64,000 bases of DNA, from positions 5,070,252-5,134,251 of the forward strand of contig NW_004624781.1 in assembly GCF_000247695.1 (NCBI RefSeq). The letters run 5' to 3'. Origin of the DNA: Heterocephalus glaber (taxonomy: Eukaryota > Chordata > Mammalia > Rodentia > Bathyergidae). Positions 31,830-41,864 of this stretch are shown piece by piece. The notes under the pieces were generated by a model, which saw only the letters and a program-made list of their open reading frames with translations, searched no databases and was not told the origin of the DNA. Position numbers and translations under genes: made by a program. Every line of letters starts with the position of its first letter. Positions within the stretch are counted from its first letter, which is position 1.

Positions 31830-32270
31830 TGGTTTAAGGAATGTTACTGGCTGTGAAAGATAAACCGTTCAATATCAGTAGTTACCACTTCAACCACAGG
31901 GGCTAATTTTTCTTTCATGTGAAATTCAGTCTTCGGCAGTGGGCACTGAGGAAGGGTCTCTCCTACTTGCAACTACTGAGGGATTCGAGCTGCTAGGTAA
32001 CCTGCTGGCTTCAACATGTGCTTTCCAAGGTCACCCTGGATATTGGGATGTAGCTGGCATCTGTGGTGAGAGAGAATGGAGACTCCCAAGGGAGCAAGGC
32101 CTGGAAGTGATATAACCTCTGCTCACATTCCATTGGCCAAAACTCAGCCACGGGGCCACATCAACTGCAAGGAAGTCTGGGTGATGCGGCCTGCTTTTGT
32201 GCTTGGGAGAAGGGAAACAGGTCAGTTCCTCAGGTAACTAGTCTTCAGCATACTCACGAGTAACCTGTGA
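31830..32270. repeat. Old interspersed repeat, family not assigned
   Basis: ggcctggaagtgatataacctctgctcacattccattggccaaaactcagccacggggccacatcaactgcaaggaagtctgggtgatg recalls a widespread old mammalian repeat, but I cannot name the family securely. Confidence 0.4.
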
Positions 32271-32472
32271 ACCTAACAAATGCATGTCCAACTTCAAACC
32301 TAACAGAGGATGTACATTTTCTTCAAACATGAATGCAACATTTACAAAGGCTAAGTATTACGATGCACAGTAAATTTCCAAAATTTTTTGAACAGTGATG
32401 TAGTACCAAACATTTTTTAATAATACAAAAATAAAATCTGATGTTAACAACAATATATAAGTGACTAGAAAC

Positions 32473-32518
<46 letters not shown>

Positions 32519-32520
32519 GG
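32473..32520 (+). repeat. (AT)n microsatellite
   Basis: About 48 bp of alternating AT with few interruptions. (GT)n follows at 32,535-32,551. Confidence 0.95.
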
Positions 32521-32555
32521 AAGAAGTTTTTGCTTGTGTGTGTGTGTGTGGTTTT

Positions 32556-32700
32556 GGTTTTTTGAAACAGGGTCTTGCTATATGATTGAGGCTGGCCTTG
32601 AACTCACTATGTAACCCTGGCTGGCCTTGACCTAACAGTGATCCTCCTGCCTCAGCCTCCTGAGTGCTGGGATTACAGGCACGAGCCACCATGCCCAGCC
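32556..32700 (-). repeat. B1 SINE with internal duplication
   Basis: Reverse B1 with gaggctggccttgaactcactatgtaaccctggctggcc modules. Confidence 0.92.
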
Positions 32701-32774
32701 CATCTGGAAGTTTTATTTATTTATTTTTAATTTTATTTTTTTTCCTATCTGGAAATTTTAAAACACAGGTCGTC

Positions 32775-32930
32775 TAGTTGTGCATGGTGGTTCATGCCTG
32801 TAATTCCATCATTTGGGAGACTGAGGCAGGAGGGTCACCATGAGTTTGACTCCAGTCTGGGGTACAAAGTGAGTTCCAGGCAAGCCCCAACTATGGAGGG
32901 AGAGCCTACCTCAAACAAACAAAAACAAAA
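32775..32930 (+). repeat. B1 SINE with internal duplication
   Basis: gtgcatggtggttcatgcctgtaattcc through gtacaaagtgagttccaggcaagccccaactatgg. Confidence 0.85.
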
Positions 32931-32932
32931 TA

Positions 32933-33230
32933 GCCAGACATGGTGGCTCATACCTATAATCCTAGCACTCTGGGAAGCTGAGGCAGGTGAATTGCAAGTT
33001 TGAGCCCAGACTGTGCAATTTAGTGAGACCCTGTCTCAAAATTTTAAAATGTTGGGCTGGGAATGTAGGTCAGCGGGACCATGTCTGCCTCTCAAGTGCA
33101 AGGTCCTGAGCGCAATCCTCGATACCAAAAAATAAAATAAAATAAAAAATTTAAAAATGTTGAAAAGGATCAGAGACAGCAACTCAGTGTGAAGGCCCTG
33201 GATTCAATCCCCAGTGCCACAAAAAACAAA
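32933..33230 (+). repeat. B1-dID with ID inserted in the linker
   Basis: B1 body (32,933-33,035), full-length ID (33,053-33,125), terminal dID (33,165-33,222). tttaaaatgttg before the ID and tttaaaaatgttg after it look like a TSD, so the ID is a later insertion. Confidence 0.85.
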
Positions 33231-33284
33231 CAAAAAGGTCTAAATAATGAATGGGTAGAAGAAAATTGACAATTAAGTTACAAT

Positions 33285-33412
33285 TGAGCTGGGTGTGGTT
33301 GTACACCACTGTGGTGCCAGCTACTAGGCTGAGGTGGCAGGATCACTTGAGTCCAGGAGTTGGAGACCAGCCTGGACAATGTAGAGAGACCCTGTCTTTA
33401 AAAAAAAAAAAA
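33285..33412 (+). repeat. 7SL-derived monomer of Alu/FLAM or proto-B1 type
   Basis: gagctgggtgtggttgtacacc...ggatcacttgagtccaggagttggagaccagcctgg retains the CTTGAGTCCAGGAGTT block of 7SL that the other B1 copies here lack (they read GGATCAC-GAGTTC). This points to an older free left monomer or proto-B1. Confidence 0.75.
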
Positions 33413-33619
33413 GAATTTAATGAAATACTACCTTATGGTGTAGTCACAGTAATTTTCTGGAAAATAACGCAGTTTACATGTACTTGGCATAAAACAAGAA
33501 AGAGCAACGGTGAATGAGTTAGCTTTTGTTTGGTTTCACAGGGTTGCTGATTACTATAAAGTGTGTGGTTTAACACAACAGAAGTTTATTGTCTTATAGT
33601 TTTAGAGGTTAGACTGAAA

Positions 33620-33772
33620 TCAAGGTGGGCGTGGTAGTGTGGCCTGGGTTCCCAGCACTTGGGAGGCTGACGTAGGAGGATTACCAAGAGTTCAAGGCCA
33701 GCCTGGGTCACATAGTGAGATCCTGTCTCAAAAAACAAAACAAAAAGGAGGAGAAGGAGGCAGCGGCGGAGG
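33620..33772 (+). repeat. B1 SINE with TSD inside LTR
   Basis: gtgggcgtggtagtgtggcctgggttcccagcacttgg. The flanks repeat gactgaaatca/ggctgaaatca. The tail became a GGAGAA/GGC-rich run. Confidence 0.88.
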
Positions 33773-34114
33773 CTGAAATCAGCGTGTCAGCAAGACCATG
33801 CTGTTTTGGAGGCTCTAGCAGAGAGAGGATCCTTCTTTGTCTCTTGCTAGTGTCTGGCGGTTGCCAGCAGACCTGGATGTTCCTTAGCTAGAGACAACAC
33901 TCAATCTTTGGCTCTGTTACAGTCTGTGAGTCTGTCTCCGGATCCAATTTCTTTTTGTCATAAGGACAGCAGTCATATTAGATTTAGGGTCTATGCTAAT
34001 CCAGTGTGACCTCATTTTAACTTGATTATATCTATAAAGATCCTCTTTCCAAATAAGATCACATTACATGTTCTGGGTTGATACTGAATTTTGGAAATAT
34101 CTTTTTATCTTTTT

Positions 34115-34225
34115 AGACAGGATCTCACTATGTAGCCCAGGCTAGCCTTGAACTCCCGGGTGATATTCCTGCCTCAGCCTCCCCCATGTTGGGATTACAG
34201 ATATGCACTACCATGCCCAGCTTTG
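34115..34225 (-). repeat. B1 SINE with TSD inside LTR
   Basis: Reverse B1 gacaggatctcactatgtagcccaggctagcc...accatgcccagc. Confidence 0.9.
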
Positions 34226-34261
34226 GAAATATCAATTTTAACCCAGTATAGTTCTGAATGA

Positions 34262-34455
34262 AAAACTGGAGCTGGATGTTGTGGTACATACCTGTAATTC
34301 CAGCCCTCTAGAGGCTGAAGCAGGAGGATGGCAAGTTTGAGCCCAGTTTGGGCAGTTTAGTAACTTAGTGAAACCCTATCTTGAATTTTAAAAAAAGAAG
34401 GGTGGGGATGCAGCTCAGGGTGAAGGCCTTGGGTTAAATCCCCAGTACAAAAACA
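34262..34455 (+). repeat. B1-dID SINE
   Basis: ctggatgttgtggtacatacctgtaattcc B1 body, linker attttaaaaaaagaaggg, dID ggggatgcagctcagggtgaaggccttgggttaaatccccagtac. Confidence 0.88.
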
Positions 34456-34511
34456 AACAAGCAAACACACTTGGGGAAAAATAGAAAATATAAATAAAGA
34501 AAGTAGAATGG

Positions 34512-34590
34512 AGGCCAGGGATTTAGCTCAGTGGTTCCGGTGCCTGCCTCGAAAGCACAAGGTCCCAAGTTCGATCCCCAGTACCAAAAT
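34512..34590 (+). repeat. Young ID SINE with TSD
   Basis: gccagggatttagctcagtggttccggtgcctgcctcgaaagcacaag...gttcgatccccagtacc, flanked by tagaatg repeats. Confidence 0.9.
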
Positions 34591-34649
34591 AGAATGAAGT
34601 AAAATAGTAGAATGAAGGAAAACAGAAGCACTGAAGTAAAAAGCAATGA

Positions 34650-34775
34650 ATATGGAGGGGTGTGGGGGGTGAAGTGGGCAGCAGAGATGATTACAGTATA
34701 TTATGTGTGTGTGTGAATCTGCCAAAGTGAAACTCATTCATTTGCACAACCAATATGCACTCATAAAAAAGGATA
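34650..34775 (+). mobile_element. Possible LINE-1 3'-UTR fragment
   Basis: gatgattacagtatattatgtgtgtgtgtgaatctgccaaagtgaaactcattcatttgcac resembles 3'-UTR text of non-murid rodent L1. Tentative. Confidence 0.35.
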
Positions 34776-34959
34776 TGAAAAAGAAAAAAGTGATTATCTG
34801 AAACGAGAAAGAAAGAGTCGAAATCTGCCAAATTTGATCAAATAAAACAATTGATAGGGCAAATTAACATGCAGATTAGCAAGATAGTCAAATTACAAAC
34901 TACTGATGCAGAAGAGATTTTAAAGTTATAAAAGATTACTAAACAGCAACACATGCAGA

Positions 34960-35302
34960 TTCTAGGAGCTAGGTAGCCTGCCAGGAAGTATACTTTCCAT
35001 GCCTTTTGTGTAAATGAGGACCCACACAGCCAGTTCCCAAGCCAAGATGGTTGGAGAGCTGTTGTCCTGTTGTCTCCCCCTACCTTCTTTCCTTCCTCCT
35101 GTGCAGTAAATCTGGAGGTCATGAGTTGCAAGTGGCGCCATCACAAGATGGAATGATTCTGGATCCCTGGCTTCAAGGACACCTGGTTGATGTGTAGCAT
35201 TCATATTATACTTTTGAAAGTTGGGGCCACTGTGGGCTTAGCCAAGTCACCGAGATTTTGGAGTTGTTTGTTACAACATCATGTTTCCTTTGACTAATAT
35301 GG
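34960..35302 (+). mobile_element. MLT1-like LTR (ERVL-MaLR), sense
   Basis: gcaagtggcgccatcacaagatgg...ctggatccctggcttc...gagattttggagttgtttgttacaacatc...tgactaatat follows the 3' half of MLT1-type LTRs, which end in a tgactaatac motif. Solitary. Confidence 0.75.
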
Positions 35303-35634
35303 TGCATCAGATGCATTCTCAGTAATGTCAAGAGCGAGACTTGAAAGTCCATTGTTCCCCGTCCTCAACATATTCAACCTCATGCAATTAAGACTCCTCC
35401 TAAAATATGAGAGAGAAGAATACCAGAAGGGAAGAGAAAGAACTCATTATTTACAGATAATATTTGATTATCTCACCTGGACGACCTAAAAGATCTAATG
35501 AACAACAACAAAAAAACTGTTTGAATTCATAGGATGAACATATAAAAATGAATAATCAGAAAATATAATAGTAAAAAATATAGTAACAAAAGCTATAAAG
35601 TCTAGGAATAAATCTAGGTGATTTTGTTTGTTTG

Positions 35635-35795
35635 TTTGTTCTTTTGAGTCTGGGTCTTGCTGTATATTTTAGGCTGCCTTGAACTCACTGTGTAGCCCAA
35701 ACTGGCTGTGAACCTGCAGCGATCCTTCTGCCTCAGGCTCCCAAGCATTGGGATTACAGGTGTGCACCACCACGTCTGGCTTTGTGGAGGTGATT
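35635..35795 (-). repeat. B1 SINE with TSD inside L1
   Basis: Reverse B1 with duplication. Flanks ctaggtgattttg and ggaggtgatttta mark the insertion site. Confidence 0.9.
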
Positions 35796-36069
35796 TTAAA
35801 ACTTGACTCGAACACATTTTAAAAGATCCAATAAATAGCTACCCCAAATTCTTGGATAGAAAAAACATGGTATTTTGAGACACTTCTCCAAATCTAGGTA
35901 CAAATTCAATGCAATCACAATCAAATTACTCAAAAGACTTTTCACAGAAGTTCATAATGGATTCACATAGAAGCATAAATGTATAAGGAGCAGGGCAATG
36001 AAACAGAAAGAAATGGTTAACTTGTGCATCAAGTGTCAATATATTATAAAACCTTAAAAATTAAAACAG

Positions 36070-36205
36070 CATGGATCCAGGTGTGGTGGCACTCCCCTGT
36101 AATCCCAGCATTTGGGAGGCGGAGGCAGGAGGATTGCCAGGAGTTCAAGGCCAGCCTGAATTACAGAGCAAGGCCCTGTCTCAAAAAACAAAACACAACA
36201 AAACA
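36070..36205 (+). repeat. B1 SINE inside L1
   Basis: atccaggtgtggtggcactcccctgtaatcccagc through ccctgtctcaaaaaacaaaac. Confidence 0.92.
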
Positions 36206-36394
36206 AAAGACAGCATAGTACTAGCATAAAAATTGAGAAAGAGATAAGTAGAAAAAAAGAGTAAGAAACCCAGGTCAGGATTTGGCATACAATAGGGCTG
36301 GTATTAAATAATGCTTTTTTAAAAAAAGGCAACTCAATAATTGACATAGAACAATTAACCAGCCATATATAAAACAGTAAAATTAGATATGCAG

Positions 36395-36478
36395 CCAGGG
36401 ATTTAGCTCAGTGGTTCTGCCGCCTGCCTTGAAAGCACAGGGTCCGAAGTTTGATCCCCACTACCCCCCCAAAAAAAT
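36395..36478 (+). repeat. Young ID SINE with long TSD inside L1
   Basis: agccagggatttagctcagtggttctgccgcctgccttgaaagc. The sequence aaattagatatgcag occurs on both sides. Confidence 0.94.
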
Positions 36479-36705
36479 TAGATATGCAGGTATTTGTCTC
36501 ATCTAGAAGATCGCCATCATACACATATACAAAAATAAGATCTAGACATACTCAAGGTTTTAATGTGAGATACTTAAAATTGTTGGAGAAAAACGTAGAT
36601 CAAATCTTGAGTTAAAAATAGCAAAAACCGAACATTTTACTATATGAAATATTTAAAATTCTCCATGTTAGAAGACATCACAAGCAAACTTAAAAGATAA
36701 TGAGC

Positions 36706-36785
36706 AGGGCCAAGGATGTAGCTCAGAGACTGCCTAGAATATGCAAGGTCCTGAGTTTGATTCCCAGTATCCAAAAAATAAAATA
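36706..36785 (+). repeat. ID SINE inside L1
   Basis: gggccaaggatgtagctcagagactgcctagaatatgcaag...gagtttgattcccagtatcc. The flanks aagataatgagc/gagataatcaac resemble a TSD. Confidence 0.85.
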
Positions 36786-36963
36786 AGAGATAATCAACAG
36801 ACTGGAAAAATATTTGCAACACACAGAGAAAAGGGTAATGGCTTAAATACAAAATAACACAATTTTTAAAAATAGCCAATAAACATGGAAATATGTTTAA
36901 TCATGCTAATAGGAAAATCATGGTAAAAATCATAAATTTTTAAATTAAGACTTTTTGCTTTTT

Positions 36964-37006
<43 letters not shown>

Positions 37007-37245
37007 ATGTGCACACTGAGGATGGAACCTGGGGTCTCTCTTCTTTTTTTAATGGAATTGGGAACTGAAAACAGTCTTTCTCACTTAGCTCCATCTCCTG
37101 CCTTTTATTTTCTATTCTGAGTCTGGCTTTCTCTAAGTCACTAAGTTGTGCCCAGGTTGGGATCAAACTTGCAATCCTCTTGCCCCAGCCTCCCAGTGCT
37201 GGGATTATAGGCCTGTACTACTATGCCTGAATCCAGGATCTTGTG
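36964..37245 (-). repeat. (GT)n, dID and B1, reverse
   Basis: (GT)n at 36,965-37,004, degraded reverse dID (37,005-37,105), reverse B1 (37,115-37,240). Confidence 0.82.
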
Positions 37246-37574
37246 CAGCTGGCCTACATCCTCAGCCTAAAGTTGAGTTTTATGATCAAATTAAGAGGTA
37301 ACAGGAGCATACAAGCAGTCATTTTGGATGGCAATTTAGCAGAATGGACAAAGGGTGAGTAATACACAGCCATCCATGTGTCTATGACTGGAGAAACTCG
37401 GGCTCCTGAGCACAAGTAACACGCGCAAGTTACTCACTGTAGAGTTTATCACAGCAGCAAAAACTGGGAGCCAATATATATTTTCATTGAGAACAAACTG
37501 GATAGATATAATGTGGTTTATTCAGAAGATGGAATAACTAATGTTGAAATAGATGGGTTTGAAAAAATGAATGG

Positions 37575-37650
37575 GCCGGGGATATAACTCAGTGGTGCTG
37601 TGCCTGCCTGGCAAGCCCAAAGTCCTTAGTTTGATCCCCAGGAATGGGGG
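37575..37650 (+). repeat. ID SINE inside L1
   Basis: gccggggatataactcagtggtgctgtgcctgcctggcaagcccaaagtccttagtttgatccccagg. Confidence 0.9.
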
Positions 37651-37712
37651 GAAAATATTTCAGAGCAAAGACATTAAACCATTACATAAAACACACACAA
37701 CGTACTGAAATC

Positions 37713-37880
37713 TAAGCTGGGCATGGTGGTACAGGCCTGCAATCCCAGCACTCAGGAGGCTGAGATAGAAGGATTGCTGTGAGTTTGAGGCCAGCCTGAG
37801 CTACACAGTGAGTTCAAGACCAGCTTGAACTATATAGCGAGACCTTGTCCCAAAGTATAAATAAATAAATAAATAAAATC
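37713..37880 (+). repeat. B1 SINE with internal duplication and AAAT tail
   Basis: gctacacagtgagttcaagaccagcttgaactatatagcgag shows the duplication. The tail is (AAAT)n. Confidence 0.93.
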
Positions 37881-38109
37881 CATACATGTTTATATTATTT
37901 ACTATACATTTCCTATTGGTATGCATAAATAAAATGGACATAAATAAACAAAAAAAATGAGTGTAAATAAATGAAAAAGTTTTAAATAGCCTGAAAGGAA
38001 ATAAAGCAAACTCATCAATGGTTTCTGTGTTGATTGGAATACTCCAGGATCAGGGTGGGTCTCAAACACAACTTTACTATTCAAACAATATTTTAAGTTG
38101 GACATTAAT

Positions 38110-38780
38110 CATGAAATAAAATGATATTTTTTTTCAAAATTACAATACATTGTACTTTGTATAAAGACAAATAAATAGAAAAAGCTGATGGGTTTACTGG
38201 GTGGTTTATCCTGCTTCTTCCTCTCTCATTTTTCTGTACTCTTCACACTTTCCTTCCCCTTAAATTCTTTTATTGGTACATTTTAGGTATACAGTACATT
38301 TACATTCATCATTGGGAACTTGTACCTTTACATGATGTATCTTGGTTCTTATTTTTCCCATCTTCACACTTTCTAAAGTGGCCCTATGTCACTTTATAAT
38401 TAGCCATGAAAAATGGGAAAGGAGAATGAGGACATTTTAAAAAGCCACTGTCTAGAGCTTGATCTGTAAAGACCAGCATGCTTATTCCCCTTTCCCCCAA
38501 GGAGGCCCTGACATTTAGAAACAATAAAAAACACTCCCAAGCACCATTTAATCCTATTAGTCTTTGGACCTCTTACAAACTAGGGGATGATCCCTTTGGC
38601 TCTTTAAAATAAATCTCCCAAGGTCAGGGGCCTGTCACTTGCAGAGCGGGATGAGGCTCCCAGGCCAGTGCTCCACTCCCTGCACCATCTGGCACCTCCG
38701 AATTTCATCAAAGATTTACTGCTTGAGCCAGCCAAAAAGCCAAATGCTCAGATTCATCTTCTGCACAGGAGAATATAGCT
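38110..38780. other. Single-copy AT-rich sequence
   Basis: Nothing recognised. Confidence 0.4.
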
Positions 38781-39203
38781 CCGTTTAGGAACACTCCGCG
38801 AATAGGCCGACCCTCCCACCTCCGGCCTGGCCTGTTTCCTCTGTAACATGAGGGGTGTGATGTCCCAGGCAATCTGGGCGCTTAGGTTCCGAGGATGTGT
38901 GCCCCGCCCCTCCCCCAACTTCAAGGGTGCTGCTCCTTTCTGCTCTCGCCTTGGTCACAGGGAGGTCCTTTCCCATCGTGGTTCTGCAGGAAGTCCTCTG
39001 CTGGGAACCTCGGTTATCCCACATTAACAAGCAGGGTTTGGGCCCAGACTGGAGTTTTGCCGAATTCTGGGAAGGTGGGGTGGGGTGAGCAGCTCCCCAG
39101 ATTGAGGTTCTGGGTAAGAATTCCTTCGAGACAAGGATCTGTTGCTACGAAACTGCTTGAAAACTACTAGACTTCATGGAGGTTTCGCAAGCTCTTTTCC
39201 ATT

Positions 39204-39419
39204 CTATTGACATTCTATTTCTCCTTGCACCACAGAGCCCTGGGTACGAGTGTAAAAACACGAGGGAAACTCTGCAGGGCTTGCGGCCCCTGCCCCTGTC
39301 CTTCCAGGAGGCCGAGCTCCAGGGATCCGAGCGGAGGCGGAAGCAGGAGCCACCGAATAGTAAGATCTGAGACGCTGGATAAGCTCAGCCAGCGCTTCTC
39401 GCTCCTCCCGCCTCTCCAT
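39204..39419 (-). CDS. Candidate first coding exon, unidentified gene
   Basis: On the minus strand an ATG at 39,419 lies in good Kozak context (G at -3, G at +4). It starts MERREEREALAELIQRLRSY, an amphipathic charged helix typical of a real N-terminus. After about 22 codons the frame becomes Ala/Pro/Gly-rich and less convincing, so a true exon probably ends near a GT around 39,353. No donor in the frame is strong, and no downstream exon could be identified between here and position 1. I do not recognise the protein. The X-box beside the ATG would fit a ciliary or RFX-controlled gene, but that is inference. The frame could also be chance in a GC-rich stretch. Confidence 0.3.
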   Translation of the reverse strand: MERREEREALAELIQRLRSYYSVAPASASARIPGARPPGRTGAGAASPAEFPSCFYTRTQGSVVQGEIECQ

Positions 39420-39431
39420 CACCTAGGCAAC
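39418..39431 (+). promoter_or_regulatory. RFX X-box-like motif
   Basis: atcacctaggcaac fits the X-box half-site pattern RYYNCC-N2-RGNAAC exactly. It overlaps the candidate minus-strand start codon region inside the CpG-enriched stretch. Confidence 0.5.
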
Positions 39432-39460
39432 CGGGTGGGGCGTTGGGCTTGTGGCCCCTC

Positions 39461-40270
39461 CTTCCCAGTCCTCCCCACCCACTCGATGGCCAGCCAACCC
39501 GCATTCCCGCCCTCCTCTCTGGGTCTGAGCTTCTCCAAATTCCGCCATTAGGGCTGTCTTTAGTGAGCAAGGAAACTAGATTCCAGGAGCGGCCCCCAAT
39601 CGCTAAAATAACCCTAGTTTGCATGCTGAATTTGCCTGTCTTCCTGCCAGACTTGTAGGCAAAGGGTCTGGCCTCACCAGGGGAGCGGGAGCAGCTCTGA
39701 GAGGCCTGAGACAGGGCTTTTTGGAGCTGGGGAAAGCAAAAGCTCTGAGGCCCTGAGTGACCTAGACAGAAGCAAACGCAGGAGAGAAGGTGGGAGTGGG
39801 GCGGACAGCAGGTCACAGGGTGGGGACTTGGCCATCTCTACTCCAGGTGGGAGGGCAGGGAAAAGGATCTCAGTGTTTAATTTCATGCGGAGTTATCTCT
39901 GCCCTGGAGACCAGGGCTGGGTGCCACCCACTCAGTGAAGACGGGAGTTGGGGCTGGATTTGGATAATGATTTAATGAGAGTGGGGAATTAGGGAGTTAG
40001 AGGGGTGGGCAGGGCTCTTTGCAGAGGGATCTTGCTGGAATTTATACCTGGGAATTGCACGGGAAAGGTGAGGGTCACAGGGCTAAGCCCATCCTTAGCT
40101 CAACCATAAGCCCCAGGACCTTGAGCAAGTCCTTGGTATCTTGAAGAATTAAATGCTGCCGGGAGGTTGCAGGTACAAGGATCAAATATTAATAACAATT
40201 AGAGCTAAAAAAAATTCAGTAACGTTACACAGTGCAGGGTTGCCAAATCAAAAAATCAGTTCTATGTCTC
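39461..40270. other. Single-copy sequence flanking the promoter
   Basis: GC-rich to 39,980 and free of recognised SINEs. Frames up to 143 codons on the minus strand have no recognisable domain. Part may be 5' flank or exon of an unidentified gene. Confidence 0.4.
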
Positions 40271-40274
40271 TTTT

Positions 40275-40402
40275 CTTGTTTTGTTTTTTTGTTTTGAGAT
40301 AGGATCTCACTTTGTGCAAGCTGGCCTGGAACTCACACCCATCCGACTGCCTCAGCTTCCTAGTGTTGGGATCACAGGCATTCACCACCACCCTGGCTCT
40401 AG
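40275..40402 (-). repeat. B1 SINE
   Basis: Reverse B1: tttgagataggatctcactttgtgcaagctgg...attcaccaccaccctggct. Confidence 0.88.
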
Positions 40403-40536
40403 TGTCTTTTGTAAAGATAATAACAAGTCCTGTTGCAGACATGGAGAAACTGGAACCCCTGCACGTTGCTGGTGGCAGTGTTAAGTGGTGTAGCCACTGT
40501 TTAGTGATTCCTTAATAACTTAAACAGAATTACTGG

Positions 40537-40640
40537 CCCAGGGATGTAGCCCAGTAGTAGTACAATGTTTGCCTGCTACACCTGAAGCCCTAGGTGTGAT
40601 CCCCACCATAGTGGGGGGAAAAATGGTAAAAAAAATAAAC
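40537..40640 (+). repeat. ID SINE inside L1
   Basis: cccagggatgtagcccagtagtagtacaatgtttgcctgctac...gtgtgatccccacc. Confidence 0.82.
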
Positions 40641-40647
40641 CCAAGGG

Positions 40648-40748
40648 CTGTTCCGGGTGGTGCACACCCGTAATCCCAGCACCCAGAGAGGTCATGAGTT
40701 CAAGTCCAGTCTGAACTACACAGTGAGACCCTGTCGCAAAACAAAAGT
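40648..40748 (+). repeat. B1 SINE (internally deleted) inside L1
   Basis: ctgttccgggtggtgcacacccgtaatcccagcaccc then directly ggtcatgagttcaagtccagtctg. The gaggctgaggcagg segment is lost. Confidence 0.85.
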
Positions 40749-41252
40749 AAACCCAGAGTTTCTATACAATTTAATCATCCTAGGTAAGTACCCAGAAGAA
40801 TGAAAACAGATGTTCAAACCTGTACAGAAATATTCATAGCAGCATTATTCATTGTAGCAAAAAGGTGGAAACAATTCAAATGTCCATCACCAGATAAATG
40901 GATAAATGAACATTACTCAACCCTAGAGAGCCATAAACAATGAAATACTGCAATACACTACAACAGGGATGAACCTCAGAATCATTATGCTAAGTGAAAG
41001 AGGCCAGACACAAAAGGCCACATAGTGTATGATTCCATTTACTATTGGGCAAGATCACAGGCATGCTAAGTAGATAGTGGTTGTCAGGGGCTGGAGGAGA
41101 GGGTAATGGGAGTCACTGCTTCGTGGGTATGAAATTTCCATTAAGGAGGGTGATGAAAATGTCCTGGCCTAGATAATGGTGAATATGATACAACATTGTA
41201 AATGTACTAAATGTTATTAGTGGTAAATTTTACATTACGTGCATTTTATATT

Positions 41253-41372
41253 TTTGGTTTTTTTAAACAGAATCTCACTCTGTAACCCAGGCTGGCCTCA
41301 AACTCACGGCAATCCTTCTGCCTCAGCCTCTTCAGTGCTGGGATTACAGGTGTGCACCATCAAAGCCAGCTC
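41253..41372 (-). repeat. B1 SINE
   Basis: Reverse B1: ttaaacagaatctcactctgtaacccaggctggcc to gtgcaccatcaaagccagct. Confidence 0.9.
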
Positions 41373-41860
41373 ATTATGTATATTTTATACCAATAAAAAT
41401 ATGTTCAATGAATTATTTTCCAAAAGGATGCTAACTCCTTACATTTTTCTCTTACCTCCCCCAAAATAATTTTGCTCGTTTTAGTTTTGTTCAAGTATAA
41501 ACTCACACAGAAAGTCGGTCTCTGACACCGACAGAAGTGGAGGTCCCGGAGCAGGGTGCACCTTTGTCCCTTTCACTCCATGTGCAAGTCCATAAGCCCT
41601 GGATGGTTTCGGAGGGGTCTTCCAGCCCTGAGCTGGTGCCAAGGGGTTCAGTCAGTGGCTGGGTGTTGAGGGTCTGCTGGGATGACACCTGGCTTGGTGA
41701 CCCTGCCCAAACTTAAGCTCCTGTCTAAGTCCTCTGTGGAATTCCACCCAGAGCCCAAGCTCGGCACTGGATGTTATCCTTGAAAAGATGGCAAAGTGAT
41801 CCAGGAGTAAGAGTCCAAGAATGTCTGGGACAAGGAGAAAGGGGATGTAGGTTTTTGGGT
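41373..41860. other. Single-copy sequence, nothing recognised
   Basis: No repeat or exon recognised. Confidence 0.4.
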
Positions 41861-41864
41861 TTTT

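Larger units (their letters stand above)
33510..34250 (-). mobile_element. MLT1-like LTR (ERVL-MaLR), antisense, split by two B1s
   Basis: gtgtggtttaacacaacagaagtttattgtcttatag (reverse of the polyadenylation end), ggaggctctagcagagagaggatccttc, ccagtgtgacctcattttaac and aagatcctctttccaaataagatc match reverse MLT1. B1 copies interrupt it at 33,620-33,750 (forward) and 34,115-34,225 (reverse), the latter flanked by ttttggaaatatc/ctttggaaatatc. Solitary LTR, no retroviral coding sequence attached. Confidence 0.85.
35380..38110 (+). mobile_element. Decayed LINE-1 (ORF2 to 3' region) split by SINEs
   Basis: Successive islands follow the L1 ORF2 order: ttatttacagataatatttgattatctcacctgg (35,450), aaagtctaggaataaatctagg (35,597), aattcaatgcaatcacaatcaaattac (35,905), caacagactggaaaaatatttgcaacac (36,795), tcacagcagcaaaaactgggagccaat (37,450). 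No frame is open. B1, ID and simple repeats separate the islands. The exact subfamily cannot be assigned by eye. Confidence 0.7.
38780..39460. promoter_or_regulatory. Candidate CpG-enriched promoter region
   Basis: CpG dinucleotides are frequent compared with the flanks, especially 39,240-39,440 (about 14 in 200 bp), including ccgagcggaggcgg, cgcttctcgctcctcccgcc and accgggtggggcg. GC boxes (ccccgcccctcccc at 38,901) and a candidate X-box (39,418-39,431) are present. No SINE interrupts it, although SINEs are dense on both sides. This fits an eroded rodent CpG-island promoter. The direction of transcription is unknown; the minus strand is favoured by the ATG next to the X-box. Confidence 0.5.
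40425..41235 (+). mobile_element. Ancient LINE-1 ORF2 end and 3'-UTR, split by SINEs
   Basis: catggagaaactggaacccctgcacgttgctggtgg (40,440) then, after an ID and a B1, gaaatattcatagcagcattattcattgtagcaaaaagg, ccatcaccagataaatggataaa, ctaagtgaaagaggccagacac, and a 3'-UTR with gtatgaaatttccattaaggagggtgatgaaaatg. This is the standard order of an old L1M 3' end. No open frame. Confidence 0.9.
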
